Below are positions 15,869 through 23,718 of a DNA stretch of 64,000 nt, in pieces (position 1 is the stretch's first letter; each line of letters starts with the position of its first letter). The stretch spans positions 112,990-176,989 of the forward strand of contig DASTAY010000035.1 of NCBI GenBank assembly GCA_035712345.1, written 5' to 3'. The notes beneath the pieces were generated by a model that was given only the letters and a program-made list of their open reading frames with translations, did no database searches and was not told the DNA's origin. The translations under genes were made by a program, and so were the position numbers. The stretch comes from VRUE01 sp035712345. GTDB lineage: Bacteria > Actinomycetota > Thermoleophilia > Solirubrobacterales > 70-9.

Positions 15869-17860
15869 ATGAACGAGCCCGAGCAGCACTCACAACCCGA
15901 GCAACCCGAGCAACGCCCCCGCCTCGAGCCGCTGCTCAACCGCGGCCTGGGCGTCCCCGGCCTCTTCGTCGCGGTCTACTCCGCCGTCGGCTTCTCGATC
16001 TACTTCTCGCTCGGCGTCGTCGCCGACCGCGGCCTTGGCCTGACGCCGCTGATCTTCCTCGCCGCCGGGCTGTTGTTCGTGCTGACCACGCTCAGCTACG
16101 TCGAGGGCGGCGCGATGATTCGCGAGCGGGGAGGCTCCTCGAGCTTCGCGCGCCACGCCTTCAACGAGCTGATCGCCTTCATCGCCGGCTGGGCGATCCT
16201 GATCGACTACCTGATCGTCGCGGCCCTGGCGGCGATCTCTGTCCCGCACTATCTGGAGCCGGTCTCGCACGACCTCTCCGAGCCGGGCTGGGAGATCGGC
16301 GTGGCCGCGCTGGTGATCCTCGCCGCCTGCGCGCTCAACATCCTCAACGTCACCGGCCGCGGCCGCGCGCGCACGCTCAGCGTGCTGGCGCTTGCCGACA
16401 TCGCCCTGCAGCTCGCCGTGATCGGCGTGGGTGCGCTCGCGGTCCTGCACCCCGACCGCCTCACCGACCAGATCAACCTCTTCACCAGCCCGAGCCTGAA
16501 GGACATCGTCTACGCGTCGGTGGTCGCGATGCTCGCCTATGCCGGGATCGAGGCCGCCTCGGACCTCGCGCCCGACATCGACGTCCGGCCGCGCGACCTG
16601 AAGCGGATCGTCTCGCTGGGGGCTGTCGCGGTGCCGCTCGTCTACGCCGGGATGGCGGCGATCGCGCTGATGGCGGTGCCGGTCGTCGCCGGGCCACAGG
16701 GGCCGGAAACCGCGCTCGGAGGCGAATTCGTCGAGGCGCCGGTGCTCGGGGTGGTCTCCGCCTACCACCCGGCCTGGGTCGCGCACACGATGCGCTGGGT
16801 GGTGGCGCTGGTGGCGGCGCCGGTTCTCTTCTGGGCGGCGACGACCGCGATGCTCGGCGTCTCCCGCCACATCTACACGCTTGCGATCAACCGGCAGATC
16901 CCCAGCTGGCTGGGCAAGCTCAACGGGCGCTATGCGACGCCGCACGTGGCGATCGGGCTCTCGGGCCTGATCGCGATCGGCCTGGTCGCGCCCACCGACG
17001 TCAAGCTGCTGGCCGGGCTCTACGCGTTCGGAGCGATGCTGGCGATCACGATCGCCCACCTCTCGATCCTGCGGTTGCGCGTCTCCGACCCCGATCGCCC
17101 CCGCCCCTTCCGAGTGCCCTGGAACGTCACCTGGCGCGGGGCTCAGCTGCCGGTGCCGACGCTGATCGCCGCTTCTCTCAGCGCTCTCGCCTTCCTCAGC
17201 GTCCTCGCCTTCCATGACACGGCGCGGCTGGTGGGCGGGGGCTGGATGCTGTTCGGCCTGCTCTTCTACGTCGTCTACCGCAAGGTCTTCGAGGAGACCT
17301 CGCTGACCCGGCGCGTCTCGGTCACCGAGAAGGCGCTGACCAAGCAGGCGCCCGACGTGGAATACGGCAACATCCTCGTGCCGGTTTTCGGGACCGGGCT
17401 CGACGACGACATCGTCGCCACCGCCGGTCGCCTCGCCGCGGCGGAGCGGGACGGAGGCGGCGAGATCGACGAGACCCACCTCGCGATCGTCTACGTGCTG
17501 GAGGTGCCGCTCACCCTGCCGCTGGACGCGGACCTCCCGCAGGAGCAGGAGAACGAGGCGCTGCGCGCGATCGACCGCGCCCGCGAAATCGCCGAAGAGT
17601 ACGAGGGCGTCAGGGTGAGCGCGTCGGTGATGCGATCACGCAAGGTCGGCGCCGGGATCGTCGAGGCGGCGCGGCGCGGATCCGTCGAAGCGATCGTGGT
17701 CGGGGGCGAGCCGCCGACCAGGATCCGGGGCGGCGCGACCCTGGGTGGGATCGGCGCGGCAAAGCCCGCCGAGATCGGCGAGGCCACGGAGTACGTGCTG
17801 AAGAAGGCGCCGTGCCAGGTCCTGCTGACTGCTCCTCCCGAGCAGGTCCCCTCCATCTAG
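15869..17860 (+). CDS. APC-superfamily permease with C-terminal UspA domain (second copy)
   Basis: 663 aa, paralogue of the 13704 gene. The membrane part (~residues 28-480) contains YSAVGFSIYFSLGV, RGGSSSFARHAFNELIAF and AYAGIEAASDLAPD. The cytoplasmic tail (~500-655) starts YGNILVPVFGTG and ends CQVLLTAP, a UspA-like fold with the glycine-rich stretch GGATLGGIG. Its stop codon TAG is the first half of a TAGTAT hexamer that may promote the next gene. Substrate unknown; linkage to TrkA proteins suggests control by nucleotides or K+ status. Confidence 0.88.
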   Translation: MNEPEQHSQPEQPEQRPRLEPLLNRGLGVPGLFVAVYSAVGFSIYFSLGVVADRGLGLTPLIFLAAGLLFVLTTLSYVEGGAMIRERGGSSSFARHAFNELIAFIAGWAILIDYLIVAALAAISVPHYLEPVSHDLSEPGWEIGVAALVILAACALNILNVTGRGRARTLSVLALADIALQLAVIGVGALAVLHPDRLTDQINLFTSPSLKDIVYASVVAMLAYAGIEAASDLAPDIDVRPRDLKRIVSLGAVAVPLVYAGMAAIALMAVPVVAGPQGPETALGGEFVEAPVLGVVSAYHPAWVAHTMRWVVALVAAPVLFWAATTAMLGVSRHIYTLAINRQIPSWLGKLNGRYATPHVAIGLSGLIAIGLVAPTDVKLLAGLYAFGAMLAITIAHLSILRLRVSDPDRPRPFRVPWNVTWRGAQLPVPTLIAASLSALAFLSVLAFHDTARLVGGGWMLFGLLFYVVYRKVFEETSLTRRVSVTEKALTKQAPDVEYGNILVPVFGTGLDDDIVATAGRLAAAERDGGGEIDETHLAIVYVLEVPLTLPLDADLPQEQENEALRAIDRAREIAEEYEGVRVSASVMRSRKVGAGIVEAARRGSVEAIVVGGEPPTRIRGGATLGGIGAAKPAEIGEATEYVLKKAPCQVLLTAPPEQVPSI

Positions 17861-17863
17861 TAT
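17858..17863 (+). promoter_or_regulatory. TAGTAT -10-like box overlapping a stop codon
   Basis: The TAG stop of the upstream permease forms the first three bases. The box ends 7 nt before GTG 17871, which lacks a Shine-Dalgarno, so a leaderless mRNA is likely. Confidence 0.45.
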
Positions 17864-17870
17864 CCGCAAC

Positions 17871-18311
17871 GTGTTCATTCTCATCGTCGGTTGCGGAAGA
17901 GTCGGGTCCTCTGTTGCGAGGACGATGCTGGGCGAGGGCCACGAGGTCTCCTGCCTCGACGAGGATCCCGAGGCGCACACCCGCCTCGAGGTTGGCCTCG
18001 ACAAGGGCTGGGAGGACCTGGGCGGTCGTTTCACGGTGGGAACCGGCCTGGAGACCGATGCCCTGCTCGCCGCCGGGATCGAGAGCGCCGACGCCTTCAT
18101 CGCCTCCACCAACGGCGACAACACGAACATCGTCATCGCGCAGATCGCCCAGCGGCGCTACGAGGTGCCGACGGTGATCGCCCGCATCCTCGATCCGCTG
18201 CGGGCCGAGTGGTACCGCCAGCAGGGGATGCACACGATCTGCCCGACCCGCGTAGCGATCGACATGTTGGAGAGCGCGGTGCGCGAGGGCGCTGCCCGCG
18301 AGGCGGTCTGA
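17871..18311 (+). CDS. TrkA-N (RCK) domain protein, CeoB-like
   Basis: 146 aa. A single Rossmann NAD(H)-binding RCK domain: ILIVGCGRVGSSVARTML at the N-terminus, Asp in CLDEDPEAHTRLE for ribose binding, FIASTNGDNTNIVIAQIA, and the terminal TICPTRVAIDMLESAV. No TrkA-C domain follows. It pairs with the next gene, which does have one, as in the ceoB-ceoC pair that lies beside an APC permease gene (Rv2690c-Rv2692) in Mycobacterium. Probable role: regulatory subunit for cation or amino-acid transport. Confidence 0.88.
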   Translation: MFILIVGCGRVGSSVARTMLGEGHEVSCLDEDPEAHTRLEVGLDKGWEDLGGRFTVGTGLETDALLAAGIESADAFIASTNGDNTNIVIAQIAQRRYEVPTVIARILDPLRAEWYRQQGMHTICPTRVAIDMLESAVREGAAREAV

Positions 18312-18313
18312 GC

Positions 18314-18991
18314 ATGTACGTCATCGTCGTCGGAGCGGGCAAGGTGGGCTGGAACCTGGCCCGCGAGCTGCTCGAAAAGAACCACGAGGTGACGGTGATC
18401 GAGAGCAACCGCCGTCGCTACCTGACGGTCGAGCAGGAGCTCGAGCACAACGTCACCTACGGCGACGCCTCCGAGCTCTGGGTGCTGGAGCGGGCCGGGA
18501 TCCAGCGCGCCGACCTCGTGATCGCGGTGACCGGCGACGACGAGGACAACATGCTGATCTGCCAGGTCGCCCGCGAGAAGTACGAGGTCAAGCAGATCAT
18601 CGCCCGGGTCAACAACCCGCGCAACAAGCCGCACTTCGACCTGCTCGGGGTGAAGCCGTCGGTATCCGCCACCGACCTGATCCTGCGCCTGCTCGAGCAC
18701 GAGGTGCCCGAGTACGGACTCGTCCACCTGCTCGACCTGCAGGAGGAGCAGCTGGAGATCATCGAGATGTTGCTCGGCAAGGATTCCGGGGTAACGGGCA
18801 GACGTGTCGGCGATCTCTCGATGCCCGAAGGCAGCCTCTTGATCTCGGTCCTGCGCGAAGGCAAGGGCTTCGTGCCCAACGCGGACACCGTGCTCGAGGT
18901 CGGGGACGAGGTGCTCGCCGTGCTCGACCCGGGTCGCGAGGACGACCTCAAACAGCTCTTCGGCCCGGCCATGGGCAACGGGTCCGGCTGA
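18314..18991 (+). CDS. TrkA protein with RCK-N and TrkA-C domains, CeoC-like
   Basis: 225 aa. Residues 1-~135 form an RCK Rossmann domain (YVIVVGAGKVGWNLARELL; VIESNRRRY; VTGDDEDNMLICQVARE). Residues ~140-220 form a TrkA-C domain (LLGKDSGVTGRRVGDLSMP, FVPNADTVLEVGDEVLAV), which in relatives binds small ligands such as c-di-AMP. Starts 3 nt after the preceding gene. No TrkH/KtrB channel lies in the window, so the partner could be one of the neighbouring permeases. Confidence 0.9.
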   Translation: MYVIVVGAGKVGWNLARELLEKNHEVTVIESNRRRYLTVEQELEHNVTYGDASELWVLERAGIQRADLVIAVTGDDEDNMLICQVAREKYEVKQIIARVNNPRNKPHFDLLGVKPSVSATDLILRLLEHEVPEYGLVHLLDLQEEQLEIIEMLLGKDSGVTGRRVGDLSMPEGSLLISVLREGKGFVPNADTVLEVGDEVLAVLDPGREDDLKQLFGPAMGNGSG

Positions 18992-18996
18992 GCGCC

Positions 18997-20229
18997 ATGG
19001 CTGACCGCGAGGTCGATTTCCTCCTGGTCGGTGGTGGCATGGGCTCCGCCCACTGCGCCGCGGAGCTGCGCAAGCGCGGCGCCGGTGGCTCGATTTTGCT
19101 GGTCGGACGCGAGCCCGAGCCGCCCTACGAACGGCCGCCGCTCAGCAAGGAGTACATGCGCGGCGAGGCCGAGAGGAAGGACGCCCACGTCAACCCGCCC
19201 AAGTGGTACGAGGAGAACGGCGTCGAGCTGGTGACCGGGGCAAGCGTGATGTCCCTGGACACCGCGGCGCGTACGGCGAAATTGCAAGGTGGGGAAGAGG
19301 TGAGCTTCGACAAGGCGCTGCTCGCCACCGGGGCGATGGTCAACATCCTGCGGGTCGACGGGGCCGAGAACGAGGGCATCCACTACCTGCGCGCCTTCGG
19401 CAACTCCGACGCGATCCGGGCCGACGCCGAGGCGGCCGATCACGTCGTCCTGATCGGCGGCAGCTACATCGGCACCGAGGTGGCGGCCTCGCTGACCGCC
19501 AAGGGCGTCAGGTGCACGATCGTGATGATGGAGGACGTGGCGCTCTCGCGGACCTTCGGCGAGGAGGCCGGGCGCTGGTTCCAGGAGAAGCTCGAAGCGC
19601 ACGGCATCACCGTCCACGGCGGTGAGGAGCTCGAGGCCTTCGAGGGCGATGGCAGGGTCAAGGCGGTGCTGACCAAGAGCGGTCGCGCGATCGAGTGCGA
19701 CGCGGTGGTCGTCGGCGCCGGCGTGCGCCCTGACGCGATGCTTGCCGAGCGGGCCGGCCTCGAGGTCGACGACGGCATCGTCTGCGACGCCAAGCTCGAG
19801 ACCTCGGTCGAGGGCATCTACGCCGCCGGAGACTGCTGTTCCTATGAGAGCGTCGTCCACGGCCGGCGCATCCGGGTCGAGCACTGGGACGTCGCGATGC
19901 AGCAGGGCATGCACGCGGCAGGCAACATGCTCGGCGAGGATCGCGACTACGACGTCGTCCCCTACTTCTTCAGCGACCTCGCCGACTGGGCCGGTCTCGA
20001 GTACGTCGGTCCCGCCAGGGACTGGGACGAGGAGGTCTGGCGCGGCGACCGAGATGCCGGCGAGTTCTCGGTCTGGTACCTCAAGGACGGCAGGGTCGCC
20101 GGCGCGCTCAGCGTCGAACGCTCCGAAGACCTCGCGGAAGCCAGGCGTATGCTCGCCGACGGAATCGACGTCTCCGCGGCCCGCGAGCAGCTCGCCGACG
20201 CCGACAGCGACCTCGCGTCGCTCCGTTAG
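18997..20229 (+). CDS. FAD-dependent NAD(P)H oxidoreductase (ferredoxin-reductase/AIF-like)
   Basis: 410 aa pyridine-nucleotide-disulfide-fold flavoprotein. FAD site: FLLVGGGMGSAHCAAELR (residues ~7-24), PYERPPLSKEYMRGE (typical of putidaredoxin/rhodocoxin reductases) and GIYAAGDCCSYE. NAD(P)H site: VVLIGGSYIGTEVAASL (~150-166). No CxxC is present, so it should reduce a ferredoxin or quinone directly. A C-terminal reductase domain is present (WYLKDGRVAGAL). No ferredoxin gene is adjacent, so the partner is unknown. Confidence 0.9.
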   Translation: MADREVDFLLVGGGMGSAHCAAELRKRGAGGSILLVGREPEPPYERPPLSKEYMRGEAERKDAHVNPPKWYEENGVELVTGASVMSLDTAARTAKLQGGEEVSFDKALLATGAMVNILRVDGAENEGIHYLRAFGNSDAIRADAEAADHVVLIGGSYIGTEVAASLTAKGVRCTIVMMEDVALSRTFGEEAGRWFQEKLEAHGITVHGGEELEAFEGDGRVKAVLTKSGRAIECDAVVVGAGVRPDAMLAERAGLEVDDGIVCDAKLETSVEGIYAAGDCCSYESVVHGRRIRVEHWDVAMQQGMHAAGNMLGEDRDYDVVPYFFSDLADWAGLEYVGPARDWDEEVWRGDRDAGEFSVWYLKDGRVAGALSVERSEDLAEARRMLADGIDVSAAREQLADADSDLASLR

Positions 20230-20283
20230 CAAGCTCTTCCGGGTGGCCCGGTCGCCTCTTGGATATTCTCCAAGCCAGCGCCT

Positions 20284-20355
20284 TGCGGCCTGGTGTAATT
20301 GGCAGCACGCCTTGCTCTGGACGAGGTAGTCGGGGTTCGAGTCCCTGGGCCGCAG
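20284..20355 (+). tRNA. tRNA-Gln (anticodon CTG)
   Basis: Cloverleaf: acceptor TGCGGCC/GGCCGCA, anticodon stem CCTTG/CGAGG with loop CTCTGGA (anticodon CTG, decoding CAG), T arm CGGGG-TTCGAGT-CCCTG, discriminator G. 72 nt; CCA is not encoded. An HNH nuclease gene follows within 50 nt. Confidence 0.93.
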
Positions 20356-20405
20356 CTTCTCTAGGAAGATTTTCTGTCTGCGTCACCTGCCAGAATTCCT
20401 GTGGA

Positions 20406-21032
20406 ATGAGCAGGGAATTTGGAGAGGCGTTGCCGGCGTCGCGGAAACGCGCGTTGATCGGCGAAATGCTTGCCGAAGGCTTGACGCAGGCGGAGGTGGG
20501 GCGGCGACTGGGCCTTTCCAAGCCCACTATCTCGTATCACGCACGCAGGCTTGGAATACCGGCCCGTGATGGTTGCAGGCGTCGGTATGACTGGAGTGAG
20601 ATCCAGCGAGCGTATGACGGTGGCATGACCGTCCGGCAATGCGCTCAACGTTTTGGATTCGCTCTGTGCTCGTGGCACGCCGCTGTGCAGAGGGGCGCGA
20701 TCAAACCACGGCCAACCAGGATGCCGATCAGCGAGCTGCTCGTCGTCGGAAGAGCGCAGACCGCTCGCTCCCATCTCAAGAGACGACTTCTTGACGAGGG
20801 GCTGAAGAGCAACAGGTGCGAGCAGTGCGGTCTGACCGAATGGAGGGACCGGCCGCTGAGCATGGCCCTGCATCACGTAAACGGCGATGGCAAGGACAAC
20901 CGCCTTGCGAACCTGGAATTGCTGTGTCCCAACTGCCATGCACAAACTGAGAATTTCGCCGGTCGCAACCTGCTAGGACGTAGGAACGGGGCATCCCAGC
21001 CGCCACGAGGGCGTGGAGTTAAGGCCGTCTAG
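20406..21032 (+). CDS. HNH endonuclease with N-terminal helix-turn-helix
   Basis: 208 aa. Residues ~12-50 look like a DNA-binding HTH (EMLAEGLTQAEVGRRLGLSK, then PTISYHARRLG). Residues ~135-190 are an HNH nuclease: CEQCGLTEW, MALHHVNGDGKDNRLANLEL and LLCPNCHAQTENF give a Cys4 zinc knuckle around the catalytic His pair and Asn. Base composition is lower in G/C than its neighbours and it sits just behind tRNA-Gln, as many phage or mobile HNH genes do. Role (homing, defence or selfish) not decidable. Confidence 0.85.
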   Translation: MSREFGEALPASRKRALIGEMLAEGLTQAEVGRRLGLSKPTISYHARRLGIPARDGCRRRYDWSEIQRAYDGGMTVRQCAQRFGFALCSWHAAVQRGAIKPRPTRMPISELLVVGRAQTARSHLKRRLLDEGLKSNRCEQCGLTEWRDRPLSMALHHVNGDGKDNRLANLELLCPNCHAQTENFAGRNLLGRRNGASQPPRGRGVKAV

Positions 21033-21055
21033 GGGCTCTGCTACCTTCGCCCCGC

Positions 21056-21781
21056 ATGAGGATCATGAGGCACCTTCTGCCGTTCCTCGCCCTGCTCGTC
21101 CTCGGGTTCTTCGCCGCTGGCTGTGGCGGCGGGGGAGGGGACGAATCGACCGCCGCGGCGCCGGTCGAAACGACCGAAACGACCGCGCTCACCAAGGCGG
21201 AGCTGATCGCCCAGGGCGACGCGATCTGCGCCGAGGTCAACGCGGCGATCGGATCGGTCGGCTCGACCAGCTCCGAAGCCGGCGAATCGGTCGTCCAGGT
21301 CGCCGGCCTCTACTCGGGGATGGTGGAACGGCTGAAGGAGCTGGGGCCGCCCAGCGACGAAAGCGCCGGCTATCCCGAATTCATCTCCTCGGCCGAAGCG
21401 CTCGTCCAGGCAGAGGGCAACGTCAAGCTTGCCTACGAACGCGAAGAAGGCGAAGGTCTCTCGACCGCCTCGACCGAAGTCTCGTCGGCGCTGACCGAAT
21501 TCGAGTCCTCGGCGCAGGAATTCGGCTTCGAGAAATGCGCGGAAGCGCCGTCGGCACCGACCCCGAGCGGTGCGAGCGAAGAAGCCGGAGGCGAAGAAAG
21601 CCCTGGCGGCTTCGAACCCGAAGAACCCGAAGAAGCCGCTCCCGAAGAAGTGGAAGCGGCGCCTGAAGAAGCCCCGCCTGTCGAAGAAGAAAGCGCCGGT
21701 GGCGGCGCAGGCGTGGGTGGCGGCACTGAAGGCGGCAGCGCCGGTGCCGGCGGATCGAGTGGCGGCATCGGTCCCGGCTGA
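21056..21781 (+). CDS. Lipoprotein with acidic low-complexity tail
   Basis: 241 aa. Type II signal peptide with lipobox FAAGC (Cys ~23), then GGGGG and a Thr-rich linker. A helical domain (residues ~45-160) contains AELIAQGDAICAEVNAAIG and a second Cys in FGFEKCAEAP that may pair with it. The last ~75 residues are Pro/Glu/Gly repeats (EPEEPEEAAPEEVEAAPEE). Glu is written mostly GAA here while the neighbours favour GAG. TACCTT lies 8 nt before ATG (leaderless pattern). Function unknown; a surface-anchored stalk is plausible. Confidence 0.75.
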   Translation: MRIMRHLLPFLALLVLGFFAAGCGGGGGDESTAAAPVETTETTALTKAELIAQGDAICAEVNAAIGSVGSTSSEAGESVVQVAGLYSGMVERLKELGPPSDESAGYPEFISSAEALVQAEGNVKLAYEREEGEGLSTASTEVSSALTEFESSAQEFGFEKCAEAPSAPTPSGASEEAGGEESPGGFEPEEPEEAAPEEVEAAPEEAPPVEEESAGGGAGVGGGTEGGSAGAGGSSGGIGPG

Positions 21782-21900
21782 GCGGGCGAGAACCAAGCAG
21801 CTCGGCGGACGCAGGGAGGATGGCGAAGGGAGCGCACTCGGGTGCGCGACCTGAGTCAGCCGACTGAGGACTCCGAGATGCGCTGGTTATCGCTCTGCTC
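21780..21900 (+). repeat. Structured convergent-gene element, copy A
   Basis: About 120 bp, homologous to 26624-26746 in inverse orientation. Conserved core: AAGCAGCTCGGCGGACGCAG, GGATGG, a hairpin GCGCAC-TCGG-GTGCGC (21832-21847), then GGACTCCGAGATGCGC. The flanking arms (AACCA at 21791-21795 with TGGTT at 21884-21888, extending imperfectly outwards) pair with each other but differ from copy B. It covers the end of the downstream ABC gene on the other strand. Confidence 0.8.
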
Positions 21901-23718
21901 AGCCCAGGCGCCGTAGAGGCGCGAGTAGGGCCCACGGGCCTCGATCAGCTCCTCGTGGCTGCCGCTCTCGGCGATGCGGCCGCCTTCGAGCACGACGATC
22001 TTGCCGGCGCGGCGGATCGTCGAGAGGCGGTGGGCGATAACGATCGCGGTGCGGCCGGCCAGCAGCCGCTCGAGGCCGCGCTCGATCGTCTTCTCGGTGC
22101 GCACGTCGACGTTGGAGGTCGCCTCGTCGAGGATCAGGATGCGCGGCTCGGCCAGCAGCGCGCGGGCGAAGGCGACGAGCTGCCGCTGGCCGGCGGAGAG
22201 CTGCACGCCGCGCTCGCCGACCTCGGTCTCGATCCCCTCGGGAAGCGCCGCCACGAACTCGGTCGCCCCGACCGCGGCGACGGCCGCCTCGATCTCCTCC
22301 AGGCTCGCCTCGGGACGCCCGAAGGCGATGTTCTCGCGCACGCTGCCGGAGAAGAGAAAGCCCTCCTGGGGGACGATGCCCAGCTGGCGACGCAGCGCTC
22401 CCTGCTGCAGCTCGCGCAGGTCGTGCCCGTCCACGAGCACCTCGCCTTTCTGGGGGTCGTAGAAGCGCGCGATCAGCTTGGCGAACGTCGACTTGCCGGC
22501 GCCGGTCGCCCCGACCAGGGCCAGGGTCTGGCCGGGCGGCACGTGCAGGTCCACCTCCTCCAGGGCCCAGCCGTCGGACTCCGCACCCTCGGCATAGGAG
22601 AACCAGACCCCGTTCATCTCGATCTCGCCGCGCAGCGTCCCCGGGTCGATCGCGCCGGGGGCGTCGACCATGTCCGGGGCGGTGTCGAGCAGGTCGAAGA
22701 TCTTGTCGAGCGCCGCCATCCCCTGCTGATAGGTGGTGTAGAGCTGGGAGAGTTCCTGGATCGGTTCGAAGAAGATCAGCAGGTAGCCGACGAAGGAGAC
22801 GACGACGCCGATCTGGATCGCGCCGTCGATCGCCTGCGTGCCCCCGTAGAGGAGGATCACCGCGGTGCCCACCGCCGCCAGCAGTTCGACCACCGGGAAG
22901 TAGGAGGCGTTGAGGTAGACCGTCTTCATGTTCACGGCGCGGTTCTGCTCGTTGAGGTCAGTCATCGCCGCCTCGTGGCGGGGCTCCTGGCCGAAGCTGC
23001 GCACCACCCTCACCCCGCTCAGGGTCTCCTGCAGGTAGGCGGTGACGGCGGCGATCCGCTCCCGGGTCGCGCGGTAGGCGCCGGCGGAGACGATCCGGAA
23101 GACGACGCTGGCCACGGCGAGCAGGGGGAAGGTGATGAAGGTGACCAGCGCCAGCTTGACGTCCAGCACGAGCAGGATGACCACCACGCCGACCAGGGTC
23201 AACGTGCTCGAGAACATCGTCACCACCCCGTTGGTGACGAGCTGGTTGAGCGCCTCGATGTCGTTGGTCATCCGCGAGATCAGCACCCCCGGGCTGCGGC
23301 GGGTGAAGAAACCGATCGACATCGACTGGATGTGGGAGAAGAGCCGCTCGCGGAGGTCCTGCAGGGCGCGGGTGCCGACCCAGCCGACCAGGTAGGTCTC
23401 CGCATAGGTCCCGGCGGCATAGAGCAGGGCGGCGGCGAGGAAGGCGGCGACGGTCAGGTCGAGTGCGCTGAGGTCGCCGGTCTTGATCCCCGCGTCGATC
23501 GCGTGGCCGGCCAGGTAGGGGGGAGCGAGCCCGGCGCCGGTCTCGATCAGCAGCGCCATGAACATCAGCGCCATGCGTCGCCGGTAGGGGCGCAGCAGGC
23601 CGATCATCCAGCGCACCTTGCGCCCCCTCTGGTCCTCCCCGCGGACCAGGCGCCAGAGCGCGCCGAAGAGCAGGAGGACGTTTCGCAGCCGAGCGCCGCC
23701 GGGCTCGCGCTCTCTCAC
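21856..23718 (-). CDS. ABC exporter half-transporter, catalytic-site subunit
   Basis: 620 aa: six membrane helices (residues ~40-330) then a nucleotide-binding domain. Walker A GATGAGKSTFAK (~400), Q-loop, signature LSAGQRQ (not the usual LSGGQ), Walker B plus catalytic Glu in ILILDEATSNVD, and the H-loop His in VIAHRLSTI. Its start overlaps the stop of the upstream ABC gene by 4 nt, so the two form a heterodimer. The C-terminal codons (about QRISESSVG) lie in repeat copy A. Likely exports drug, lipid or peptide. Confidence 0.9.
   Translation of the reverse strand: MREREPGGARLRNVLLLFGALWRLVRGEDQRGRKVRWMIGLLRPYRRRMALMFMALLIETGAGLAPPYLAGHAIDAGIKTGDLSALDLTVAAFLAAALLYAAGTYAETYLVGWVGTRALQDLRERLFSHIQSMSIGFFTRRSPGVLISRMTNDIEALNQLVTNGVVTMFSSTLTLVGVVVILLVLDVKLALVTFITFPLLAVASVVFRIVSAGAYRATRERIAAVTAYLQETLSGVRVVRSFGQEPRHEAAMTDLNEQNRAVNMKTVYLNASYFPVVELLAAVGTAVILLYGGTQAIDGAIQIGVVVSFVGYLLIFFEPIQELSQLYTTYQQGMAALDKIFDLLDTAPDMVDAPGAIDPGTLRGEIEMNGVWFSYAEGAESDGWALEEVDLHVPPGQTLALVGATGAGKSTFAKLIARFYDPQKGEVLVDGHDLRELQQGALRRQLGIVPQEGFLFSGSVRENIAFGRPEASLEEIEAAVAAVGATEFVAALPEGIETEVGERGVQLSAGQRQLVAFARALLAEPRILILDEATSNVDVRTEKTIERGLERLLAGRTAIVIAHRLSTIRRAGKIVVLEGGRIAESGSHEELIEARGPYSRLYGAWAEQSDNQRISESSVG

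Noticed and set aside
15890..17479. Long minus-strand frame opposite the second APC permease
   Set aside because: Repetitive Arg/Asp/Gly/His composition with no fold pattern; the plus-strand permease has helices and a UspA domain.
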